DNA of 64,000 nucleotides from a candidate division NC10 bacterium CSP1-5 (lineage in GTDB: Bacteria > Methylomirabilota > Methylomirabilia > Methylomirabilales > CSP1-5). The position numbers and the translations under genes were made by a program. The stretch lies in assembly GCA_001443495.1 (NCBI GenBank), contig LDXR01000012.1:37117-101116 (forward strand). Direction: 5' to 3'. Positions 57,755-64,000 of the stretch are shown here, in pieces. The notes below the pieces were generated by a model. The model saw nothing but the letters and a program-made list of their open reading frames with translations, was not told the origin of the DNA and did not search any database. How positions within the stretch are numbered: position 1 is the first letter of the stretch; every line of letters starts with the position of its first letter.

Positions 57755-58296
57755 GTCAAGGGAGCAGCGAGGAGTGCAATGCGTGCGTTTTCATTCGCGG
57801 ATGGACCGGGGCCAGGAGTCCGGGCTTCGCTGCCGTCCCGACTCCCTCGCGTAGTATCGCCAGATCTCCTCTCTCTCTTGGGCGCTCAGATGAACGAACT
57901 CGACACCGGCGGTCTCTTGATGTGCCCACCGGACTTTGCCGAGCGTACGGACTGGGCGTTGACTGAGGGGGAGATGGAACGAAACGATCACCTCCATCTC
58001 CACAGGCGGAACCGCGCCCGGCGTCGTGAGGAGTGCCCCGGTGGGCCCGATGTTTTTCATCCGTCCCTGCCGCGTGGGGGCACCTTTGACCGCGTACTCC
58101 ACCGAGAGATCGCAGGGGACTCGGAGTGAACGACGCTCATCAGCCAGGTAAGGCATGGGTAGTCACTCGTCCGGGTCGTGTTTCGCCCGCGAGGGCGTCT
58201 CGCTATTGGGTGCGCCGTCGATTGGGCTTATTGGGGGACTGGAGAGGACCTCAGTATGCCCTACCGGCTCGGGGCTGTCAAGGGCGCAGCGAGGAG
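57755..58296. repeat. Direct repeats bracketing a PilZ gene
   Basis: GTCAAGGG(A/C)GCAGCGAGGAG at 57755-57774 and 58277-58296, 19 of 20 bases identical, on either side of the PilZ gene at 57791-58156. A partial third copy (GAGCAGCGAGGAG) lies at about 57668. Confidence 0.5.
57791..58156 (-). CDS. PilZ domain protein, paralog of the radC-linked one
   Basis: A protein of 121 residues. RRSLRVPCDLSVEY supplies RxxxR; the second motif is MKNIGPTGALL, with glycine in place of serine. Much of the sequence, including EIWRYYARESG, matches the PilZ protein at 31119-31520. It is bracketed by direct repeats and followed by the csp3 unit. Confidence 0.75.
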   Translation of the reverse strand: MPYLADERRSLRVPCDLSVEYAVKGAPTRQGRMKNIGPTGALLTTPGAVPPVEMEVIVSFHLPLSQRPVRTLGKVRWAHQETAGVEFVHLSAQEREEIWRYYARESGRQRSPDSWPRSIRE

Positions 58297-58316
58297 GTGA
58301 GGAGAAAGAATAAGGC

Positions 58317-58504
58317 TTGACAAGAAGAGAGGGAAGGGCTACGCTACATGCAGCTTTCGTGATCGGCTTGTTGTGGAAACGGGAACCGCAAGGGCGTGAT
58401 AGAGAGCCCTCGCGGTTTTTTTATGCTGTCAGGTTCCGTTCCGACGGGACCTCACCCCCGGGCGGTCCCCGGGGATCCTACACAGAAAGGAGGGAGAAAA
58501 GCAC
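58317..58504 (+). promoter_or_regulatory. csp3 promoter and attenuator-like leader
   Basis: TTGACA 58317-58322 and TACGCT 58340-58345 with a 17-bp spacer. The leader carries the same stem (58384-58395 with 58406-58417, one mismatch) followed by seven T at 58416-58422. The second hairpin AGGTTCCGT-TCCG-ACGGGACCT differs in sequence from csp1 and csp2 but keeps pairing. Confidence 0.75.
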
Positions 58505-58708
58505 ATGCGATACACGGGTACCGTGAAGTGGTTCAACGATGCCAAGGGCTACGGATTCATCGCGCGACCGGAAGGCGACGATGTTTTTGTGCACTATTCG
58601 GCGATCCAGGGCAACGGATTCAAGACCCTGTCCGAAGGACAGTCACTTGAGTTTGATATCGTGGACGGACCGAAGGGTAAGCAGGCGGCCAACGTCACCA
58701 CGCGATAG
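58505..58708 (+). CDS. Cold-shock protein 3
   Basis: A protein of 67 residues with RNP1 KGYGFIAR and RNP2 DVFVHYSAI. It is about six kilobases from the tandem csp1/csp2 pair and is more diverged from them than they are from each other, especially at the C-terminus (ANVTTR). Leader and terminator are conserved, so the three genes are probably regulated alike. Confidence 0.95.
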   Translation: MRYTGTVKWFNDAKGYGFIARPEGDDVFVHYSAIQGNGFKTLSEGQSLEFDIVDGPKGKQAANVTTR

Positions 58709-58730
58709 TCGGCCACTGCAGCTCTAGGCA

Positions 58731-58768
58731 GAAAGGGCCCCGAGGATCTCGGGGCCCTTTCGCTTTTT
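58731..58768 (+). terminator. csp3 terminator
   Basis: GAAAGGGCCCCGAG (58731-58744) pairs perfectly with CTCGGGGCCCTTTC (58748-58761), then GCTTTTT. Two outer pairs differ from csp1/csp2 in a compensated way. Confidence 0.9.
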
Positions 58769-58819
58769 GCTTTCGGACTTGGGGGGTGCGGTCGATCGTG
58801 CTTGCTTATTTCTTGCTCA

Positions 58820-59119
58820 TCACGCGCGGTCCTCGAAACTCCGGCCGACTCCCTCGCTCCATCCCCTACGCCCGGCCGCCGCCCGGATCCGGTCCGGGTG
58901 GATGTTGAGCCAGCGGCACCAAAGCTGTAGCAGCCAGGTGTCACCAGATAGGAACCTCCGCGCAGCCATGGACTCGGCCGCCGAGCATGTCTTCAGCTCT
59001 GCATCATGAAAGGCGAGCTCGATCACGGATGACGCGAGGTGTTTGTACGGCTTGAGGCGCTTATCATCGGGCACGCCAGCGGGAATGCGGCCGCGCGCTG
59101 TCAGGATCTCGGTCCACAT
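58820..59119 (-). CDS. Small protein of unknown function
   Basis: A protein of 99 residues starting MWTEILTARG. It contains ARRFLSGDTWLLQLWCRWLNIHPDRIRA, a pattern I associate with a family of small proteins common in phages and proteobacteria, but without a known function. It lies five bases downstream of another small gene, likely an operon. Confidence 0.5.
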   Translation of the reverse strand: MWTEILTARGRIPAGVPDDKRLKPYKHLASSVIELAFHDAELKTCSAAESMAARRFLSGDTWLLQLWCRWLNIHPDRIRAAAGRRGWSEGVGRSFEDRA

Positions 59120-59124
59120 AAAAC

Positions 59125-59409
59125 TCAAATGCCCTCGGCGGCCGTGCCCCACCCGGGAGGGCGTCTGAGTGATTGGTTCGACGGCGTCCGTGAAGCGGTG
59201 GTATTGGATTGCAAGACCTGACCCTGAGCCTGTGCAAGCCCCCGCCCGTTCCTACGGGCTCCGGCGAGGATGTCCCGAACACGGGCGAGCAAGAAGAGGG
59301 CGTGATAAAAGGGATCCCCAGGCTCATCCTCGTCGTGCGTGTCCCTGAGGGCCTCCAGGTGGCCCCTGATGCTGTAGAGCTCAAGTTCCATTTTGGAGAG
59401 TCCGTGCAT
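59125..59409 (-). CDS. Small helical protein, unknown function
   Basis: A protein of 94 residues starting MHGLSKMELELYSIRGHL, with a helical DPFYHALFLLARVRDILAGAR segment. No family recognised. Its stop lies just before the start of the preceding small gene, supporting a two-gene unit. Confidence 0.45.
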   Translation of the reverse strand: MHGLSKMELELYSIRGHLEALRDTHDEDEPGDPFYHALFLLARVRDILAGARRNGRGLAQAQGQVLQSNTTASRTPSNQSLRRPPGWGTAAEGI

Positions 59410-59526
59410 AATCCACACTCCATGTAGCGGTGCGGTTGCCAAGCGAAGTCTGTTGGATCGACCCACGCAAGCCATGGAGGGGCGAACGTGTCCGCCCCCC
59501 CCCATGGCCTGTCGGCTTCAGACAGC

Positions 59527-59838
59527 TTACTGCGCGGCGATTTTGTGCCAGGTGGAGTTGGAAACCTGTGAGGTTTGCACCTGAGGAGTTCCTTCAACCA
59601 CCTTCGCCATGGCCTTGAGCACGTCTGGATAGGCGCCGCGGCTATACGCGTCCGCGTTCTCCTTCTGCTCCCACAGGCTGATGGCGACCGCTTCCGTTCC
59701 CCCGGAGGGGACGAAGGTGATTTCGTCCTTGAAGCCTTGCTGCTTTCGAAGCAGGGGAATGACTTCCTTCTCAAGCAGTCGGGTAAACTCCGTGGCGCTA
59801 TTGGGCTTTAGCTGCATGCGAACGGTACGAGCAAACAT
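59527..59838 (-). CDS. Antibiotic-biosynthesis-monooxygenase-fold (ABM) protein
   Basis: A protein of 103 residues. MFARTVRMQLKPNSATEFTRLLEKEVIPLLRKQQGF and EAVAISLWEQKENADAYS are typical of the dimeric ABM alpha/beta-barrel fold. Members range from cofactor-free oxygenases to heme-degrading enzymes. The start is followed upstream by tandem palindromes shared with a divergent XRE-type regulator gene. Confidence 0.82.
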   Translation of the reverse strand: MFARTVRMQLKPNSATEFTRLLEKEVIPLLRKQQGFKDEITFVPSGGTEAVAISLWEQKENADAYSRGAYPDVLKAMAKVVEGTPQVQTSQVSNSTWHKIAAQ

Positions 59839-59873
59839 ATTGGACCCCCTTCGTGGCTAAGATGAGAGTGATA

Positions 59874-59906
59874 TTCAGATAACCTGACTTAGTTCAGATA
59901 ACCTGA
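59874..59906. promoter_or_regulatory. Tandem TTCAGATAACCTGA operator-like sites
   Basis: TTCAGATAACCTGA occurs at 59874-59887 and 59893-59906, 19 bp start to start. Each is an imperfect palindrome (TCAG-N5-CTGA). They lie in the divergent gap between the ABM gene and the XRE-family regulator. Confidence 0.6.
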
Positions 59907-60039
59907 AGAGATGAGCAGAGATGCTCAAATCCTTAACCATACTAGGTTGATTTACTTTACTTGTCAAGGAAAATCTGGTATATGTTAGTAATTGGGGTAA
60001 GTACTTAATCAGACAGCGTTAATTACAGAGGACGCTCAG

Positions 60040-60897
60040 GTGGACGTTCCCTTCGTGATCAGGCAGCGGCTCGAAGAATTGGGGGCTGACCAGAGAGACC
60101 TGGCAACCGCCACGCAAGTGACGGAGTCCTACATTTCGCAGTTGCTGACGCGCAAGAAGGCGCCCCCCGCGCCAACCCGGACCGACATTTACGACAAGAT
60201 GGAGAAATTTTTGAAGCTCCCGAGCGGTGAGCTGTCGAAGCTGGCCGACCTTCAGCGCAAGGAGGAATTGAAGAGACGATTGGGGGAGCCGCTCGCACCC
60301 TTGTTCAAAGACGTGCGAGAATTGATTCTCCGCAAATGCAACCCCGACAGCGCGAAGGACATAGGGGCGATTCTTGAAAAGCAGCCCTTCGGCGAACTCG
60401 AACGCCTCGTCACCCACAAGCTTCTCGACGTGGTCAAGGGCGTTGCCAAAGAAGAATTGGCGAGCGAACACTGGCTCTACATGGTGGCGCAACTCAGCGG
60501 CCGAAGCTACGAACAGATACGGGTCATGGTGCTCGAGTTCCTGGATACGGATATCTTCAACCTGTCGATTGAACACTGCGTCGCCTTCTTGGATCCGCTG
60601 ATTGAATCCTGGGACATCGACCTCGCGACGTTTGACATGGAAATTGTCTTGAACCGTAGACTGGCCCCGGGGCCCCTGAAGAAATTTGAGTTTGTTGAGC
60701 GGACACCCGAGCCACCGTTTGACGAAGAGCCGGGGCTCGCAGCATTCCTGCAGGATCCTGCTCTGGGCGGCGATGCGACCGAGGAGGAAATCGAGTTTCT
60801 CAAGAACCTCAGATTCACGCGAAAACGGCCGACGCCCCTCTATTACTACCGGGAGTTGCAAAACCTCAGGGACCGTCTCCATTTTCGCACGCCGTAA
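60040..60897 (+). CDS. XRE-family regulator with long C-terminal domain
   Basis: A protein of 285 residues. N-terminal helix-turn-helix (VIRQRLEELGADQRDLATATQVTESYISQLLTRKK) followed by about 200 residues of mostly helical sequence with no recognised ligand-binding domain. Upstream AT-rich DNA has a possible -35/-10 (TTTACT, TATATG). Start is GTG 60040 with AGAGG upstream. Probably an autoregulator acting through the tandem TTCAGATAACCTGA sites. Confidence 0.82.
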   Translation: MDVPFVIRQRLEELGADQRDLATATQVTESYISQLLTRKKAPPAPTRTDIYDKMEKFLKLPSGELSKLADLQRKEELKRRLGEPLAPLFKDVRELILRKCNPDSAKDIGAILEKQPFGELERLVTHKLLDVVKGVAKEELASEHWLYMVAQLSGRSYEQIRVMVLEFLDTDIFNLSIEHCVAFLDPLIESWDIDLATFDMEIVLNRRLAPGPLKKFEFVERTPEPPFDEEPGLAAFLQDPALGGDATEEEIEFLKNLRFTRKRPTPLYYYRELQNLRDRLHFRTP

Positions 60898-60942
60898 ACC
60901 GACATGACCGAAGATGGGTCAATTCGAGCGGAGGGTATCACC

Positions 60943-61131
60943 ATGCGACGGAATTTGTGCCCAAACATGAATCACAGACGTTCCGATGCCCCAGTCCGGT
61001 ACTGCCCGAACTGTGGCGAAGCGGTCAACGCGAACATTCTCGTCAAGAAATGCAGCGACAAGGAACATGCGAACAGCCGGATGGACATGTACAAGTATTG
61101 CGTGCATTGTGGATTGCAGTTGGTGATGTAG
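60943..61131 (+). CDS. Small Cys-rich zinc-ribbon protein
   Basis: A protein of 62 residues with the cysteine pairs YCPNCGEA and YCVHCGLQ, plus single cysteines in NLCPNMNH and KKCSDKEH, so two zinc knuckles are possible. GGAGGG precedes ATG 60943. It lies 45 bp after the XRE gene. Function unknown. Confidence 0.7.
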   Translation: MRRNLCPNMNHRRSDAPVRYCPNCGEAVNANILVKKCSDKEHANSRMDMYKYCVHCGLQLVM

Positions 61132-61152
61132 GCGACGTCGATCTCAGTCTGA

Positions 61153-61183
61153 CCCCACGGCTTCCCTGTGGGGCTTCTTCTTT
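61153..61183 (+). terminator. Terminator after the zinc-ribbon gene
   Basis: CCCCAC (61153-61158) and GTGGGG (61168-61173) arms followed by CTTCTTCTTTC. Confidence 0.6.
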
Positions 61184-61300
61184 CGGGTATCCTTCATCGT
61201 GTCCCGGGGCACCGGCCTGCCTGGTGCCCGGGGCAACCGCACCCGCCAGATCTTCTTTCTCGGCTTCTGGAGCTTTCCCACGAGAACCGTCCGCCTCTCT

Positions 61301-62008
61301 CTAATGGGGTGGAGTCTCGGCCGTCAGGACAATGCTGACGTGGTTCGCCTGATGCACGCGCTCGTACCCGAGGAGGAACTGGCGCATGACCTCACCGCGC
61401 CCGTCGGTGCCGCCGATCGTTATCGGCTGCCCGGTGTGCACCACCACCTCGGTCGAGGCCTCCACCAGCGCAATCGTCCCCTCGCCCTGGTCGCTCTGAT
61501 AGCTGATCTGGGGGGTGATCTTCACGCGGATCCGCTTATCGGGAAGGAGTGTGGGACGGACGGCCAGGAACGTCCCCACCTGCCGGAACACGACAGCCGC
61601 GGTGATGTAGCGGTGCCGGTGCGCGTACTGCTGGAACCAGACGATCTCCGGAACCTGTTCGACCACCGTGAGGCGGGCCTCTCCGCCGTCCTGGACGAGC
61701 AAGAACGATTCGACATGCTGGCGGATCGTCCGTTGCGACTCCTGGACCTGCACGCGGGCCGAGCCGGTGACGCCCTTGGGATCGACCTGGACGACGGTCC
61801 CGCCCGGTCCCGTTCCCTTCACGTCGATCCCACGCTGGGCGCGCTGGCCCGCCTGGCGGAATTCCACCCGCACTTTCACATGGCCCGGCGGGACCGGGAT
61901 CAGGCTGGTCTGGGCATTCGCCCCCGGCCCCAGGAGGACGAGCCATCCGAGCATCAGACCCAGTGTCACCTTCGGATTGATCTCGATCCGGTCCGTCATT
62001 CTCATCAC
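61301..62008 (-). CDS. Exported protein with a single secretin-like beta domain
   Basis: A protein of 235 residues with a signal peptide (VTLGLMLGWLVLLGPGANAQ). The second half shows the secretin pattern: VGTFLAVRPTLLPDKRIRVKITPQISYQ, then STEVVVHTGQPITIGGTDG. The N-domains and full gate of GspD are missing, so it cannot by itself be a normal secretin. It could be a partner or a decayed relative. A copy of its signal sequence appears at 62616-62694. Confidence 0.62.
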   Translation of the reverse strand: MMRMTDRIEINPKVTLGLMLGWLVLLGPGANAQTSLIPVPPGHVKVRVEFRQAGQRAQRGIDVKGTGPGGTVVQVDPKGVTGSARVQVQESQRTIRQHVESFLLVQDGGEARLTVVEQVPEIVWFQQYAHRHRYITAAVVFRQVGTFLAVRPTLLPDKRIRVKITPQISYQSDQGEGTIALVEASTEVVVHTGQPITIGGTDGRGEVMRQFLLGYERVHQANHVSIVLTAETPPH

Positions 62009-62145
62009 AACGCCCCCCTGTATCCAGGTCCTTTGGGACGGTCCTTAGCATACACGAGAACGGAGGTGTGACAAGAGTGGACCGTATCCCCTTCTCCTTG
62101 CTCGGCCTGATTTTCCGGCCCTCAGCTCACCGCCATACTTTCCCA

Positions 62146-62163
62146 TTTTCGCAATTGCGAAAA
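62146..62163. promoter_or_regulatory. 18-bp palindrome upstream of the winged-helix gene
   Basis: TTTTCGCAATTGCGAAAA, a perfect palindrome, ends 17 bp before the GTG of the winged-helix regulator, at a position expected for autorepression. Confidence 0.7.
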
Positions 62164-62180
62164 CGTGGTATGCAGGGTCC

Positions 62181-62483
62181 GTGGAAGAGCAGGTGTATCG
62201 ACAGTCGCGATTGTGCCGGGTCTTGGGGAATCCCCTGACCTTCGCGGTGGTCCAGATCCTAGCGAAGAACGGCGAGATGAGTCCGAGCCAGATCGCTGCA
62301 GTGGTGGGCCGGAGCGTCTCGCGGGTGAGCAACGTTCTGGCGGCGTTGCGGCTGGCGGAGGTAGTGCGCTATCAGACCGAGGGGCGCAAGGCGCGCTACC
62401 GTCTCAAGCACCCGCGCGAGACCCGAAAGCTGCTGGCCGTCCTCTGCACCTTCGTCAAGTCCGCTTCCGCTGTCCGTCGGTGA
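62181..62483 (+). CDS. ArsR-like winged-helix regulator
   Basis: A protein of 100 residues. CRVLGNPLTFAVVQILAKNGEMSPSQIAAVVGRSVSRVSNVLAALRLAEVVRYQTEGRKARY is an ArsR-type winged helix without the metal-binding cysteines of classical ArsR. Three copies of an 18-bp palindrome lie around it, so it is likely self-regulating. GTG start. Target genes unknown; such regulators often accompany nucleotidyltransferase toxin-antitoxin genes. Confidence 0.75.
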   Translation: MEEQVYRQSRLCRVLGNPLTFAVVQILAKNGEMSPSQIAAVVGRSVSRVSNVLAALRLAEVVRYQTEGRKARYRLKHPRETRKLLAVLCTFVKSASAVRR

Positions 62484-62512
62484 TTGCCTCGGTCTGGATT
62501 CGTTTTTTCTCA

Positions 62513-62606
62513 TTTTCGCTATCGCGAAAACTCCCTCCCCATCCGGTGCTGAGAGCCTGACGGGGAAAGACATCCTCAAGATTTCGCATTTTCGCAATTG
62601 CGAAAA
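62513..62606. promoter_or_regulatory. Two downstream 18-bp palindromes
   Basis: TTTTCGCTATCGCGAAAA at 62513-62530 and TTTTCGCAATTGCGAAAA at 62589-62606, the second identical to the upstream site and sharing the flanking CGTGG. Confidence 0.65.
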
Positions 62607-62615
62607 CGTGGGGGG

Positions 62616-62694
62616 AACGCCCCAGGAGAACGAGCCAACCCAGCATCAGACTCGCTGCCGCTCGCCGCATTCCACTGGCCATGTCACACTTCAA
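62616..62694 (-). pseudogene. Truncated copy of the secretin-like gene signal sequence
   Basis: Encodes SLMLGWLVLLG, the same signal peptide core as the gene at 61301-62008, with about 30 bases nearly identical in DNA. It stops at the palindrome and lacks the mature domain, suggesting a partial duplication. Confidence 0.5.
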
Positions 62695-62749
62695 GACCCG
62701 ACCCCCAACCCCAACCTTTCATGGATCCCTCCGCGCTGGGATCTAGATT

Positions 62750-63244
62750 TCACTGAGGCAGAAAGGGCGGCTGGGGCTCGTAATCGTAACGAAATAACAG
62801 CCACTTACCCTCGCGCCGGAGAAACATCCACACGTCCCGGTAATAGTGGTCCCGCCTCCAGCCATGAAACCTCTGGTTTATTTCGACGGCAGCCGTGTTA
62901 TTGGCAATATAGATGCGGTGAATCCAGTCATCAAAGCGCACCCCTCCGAGGTCAGGGTCCCGAAAGGCGCCCAGGGCCTCGTTTCTGATGCCTTGATAAT
63001 CGCGCATCACGTCGGGGTTGTCCCATGCGCGCTGGGTCGCATCCGGGGCATAGGCGGACATGATCTGATCCACGTCCTTGCGTTCCCAACATTCACCTAC
63101 GGTCCGGATAAGCCGGACAATCGCTGCCTCATCTTCATTCCGCGGGACATACTCGGAAGCCAGCACGCCGATGCCGTGATCGGCCCCTGCGGGATTCACG
63201 AACAGGAGACTCGCCGCCAAAAAAACGGCCCGCGCCGATACCAT
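62750..63244 (-). CDS. SnoaL/NTF2-like secreted protein
   Basis: A protein of 164 residues with a signal peptide (VSARAVFLAASLLFVNPAGA). The body is an NTF2-like fold: AIVRLIRTVGECWERKDVDQIMSAYAPDA and EGKWLLFRYDYEPQP. A DUF4440-type enzyme or ligand-binding fold is likely. Start ATG 63244 was chosen because the signal peptide begins there; upstream codons are unconserved. Confidence 0.72.
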   Translation of the reverse strand: MVSARAVFLAASLLFVNPAGADHGIGVLASEYVPRNEDEAAIVRLIRTVGECWERKDVDQIMSAYAPDATQRAWDNPDVMRDYQGIRNEALGAFRDPDLGGVRFDDWIHRIYIANNTAAVEINQRFHGWRRDHYYRDVWMFLRREGKWLLFRYDYEPQPPFLPQ

Positions 63245-63389
63245 GACGAAAGTTCCAGGACACGACCACCCGGACGTCGTTGACGCTGGCAATGGCGACA
63301 TGTCGCGCATCGTCCCGGGCAGGACTAGCAGATGAGGAGGCGGCGGGCGATGACGGGTCGGGGCGGGCCAGCGGCCGGGTTTATGGGCG

Positions 63390-63758
63390 CTATGGAAACA
63401 GAGCCATGAGAACGCCGGGAACGGGAATGAGGCGCCGATTGACCGGATCCACACCCAGGCGTAACTCTTCGAGTGTGACCACTCCAAGCAGGCACTGCGC
63501 CCCATCCTCTCCAAATACGACAACGGTGTATCGCCTGCGCCCGTCCAGTCGTACCTGGATCTGGGCGACATCGTATTCGACTGTCCGTCCATCAGCCAGG
63601 GTAAAGGGCCACCGCTCTTCGGGCACCACGCCCAGACCTTGCAGCACGGCCCGCGGCACCATGGTGTAAGTCGCGCCGGTGTCGACGAGCGCCTCTACCG
63701 CTTCAAACCTCTGACCCTGGACGTTCGCAATCTCGATGGGAACCCGAAAAGCGCCCAT
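63390..63758 (-). CDS. Retropepsin-like aspartic protease domain protein
   Basis: A protein of 122 residues with the active-site triad region ALVDTGATYTMVP (D-T-G) and the flap-like ILGVVTLEELRL-type segment at the C-terminus (LLGVVTLEEL). The single D-T-G implies a homodimer, as in retroviral proteases. No signal peptide is seen, so it is probably cytoplasmic. Function unknown. Confidence 0.8.
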   Translation of the reverse strand: MGAFRVPIEIANVQGQRFEAVEALVDTGATYTMVPRAVLQGLGVVPEERWPFTLADGRTVEYDVAQIQVRLDGRRRYTVVVFGEDGAQCLLGVVTLEELRLGVDPVNRRLIPVPGVLMALFP

Positions 63759-64000
63759 GCCTTGTCCGTCTCCCTTGGCTTACCATATGGGAGTTTCCGG
63801 GAGGTGTCAAGGTGGCGCGGAGGGGGAGGATGGGCGAGGCGGTCCGGCGAACGCGGGCGAGGAGGGCAGCCGGGATGTCCGATAAGAGCTGCAGCGCCGC
63901 GGTAGGGCAATGTCAAGATTCAAGACCCGACTCCCGATCCTTTATTTGCGGCTGTCAGTTCTGCCAGACGGCGAGGCCATCAGCACGCAGTTGACGAGCC

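Noticed and set aside
63759-64000. Short plus-strand reading at the window end
   Set aside because: About 60 codons, Arg-rich, no SD and no motif; nothing else is visible in this stretch.

Overview
This 64 kb window is a chromosomal segment of a GC-rich Gram-negative (diderm) bacterium. Diderm physiology is supported by an Mla-type lipid transport cluster, an AsmA/TamB-like protein, a SurA-like periplasmic isomerase, the RfaE2 heptose enzyme, several lipoproteins, c-type cytochromes and Tat signals. The gene mix recalls Methylomirabilota/NC10, Rokubacteria or deltaproteobacterial lineages, but no rRNA or other phylogenetic marker was tested, so this is an inference.

1-9.3 kb: a 5'-truncated O-methyltransferase, a LON-domain protein, an alpha/beta hydrolase, DoxX, an ion antiporter, a phasin and MaoC hydratase pair with strong sigma70 promoters, and an oligopeptide-type ABC importer without ATPase genes. 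9.4-21.3 kb: an envelope block of lipoprotein, mlaE, mlaF, mlaD and a 1171-residue AsmA/TamB-like protein, then rfaE2, mfd and a SurA-like isomerase. 21.4-26.7 kb (minus strand): ftsE, ftsX, envC-like, ctpA and tsaD. 27-36.5 kb: a TPR protein, an exported AlgH-like protein, a hybrid histidine kinase, two PilZ proteins, radC, a Fic protein, and a two-gene unit of a detached MgtE-type sensor plus a non-canonical Nramp transporter. 36.5-43.3 kb: Mut7-C, fmt, rsmB, a PASTA protein, rpe, an intact M23 peptidase and murE.

43.3-49.6 kb is a metal and redox region. A diheme cytochrome c and a cupredoxin diverge. They are followed by a compact operon encoding a two-domain multicopper oxidase, a ZIP permease with an extra exported domain, a second cupredoxin, a DtxR-family repressor and a lipoprotein cytochrome c. 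A DtxR-like palindrome overlaps the -10 of the operon promoter. This is the best candidate for an undescribed system: metal oxidation coupled to uptake or homeostasis under autoregulation.

49.6-64 kb is accessory: tRNA-Ala, a PhoD-like phosphatase, three cold-shock genes whose long leaders each carry a terminator-like hairpin, a Bor-like lipoprotein, an FAD oxidase, two more PilZ proteins, small zinc-ribbon proteins, an XRE regulator, a lone secretin-like domain, a winged-helix regulator with 18-bp palindromes, an NTF2-like protein and a retropepsin-like protein.

Intergenic gaps repeatedly hold degenerate tandem repeats with fixed 7-, 8- or 9-bp periods, several arranged as two inverted arms able to form long hairpins.
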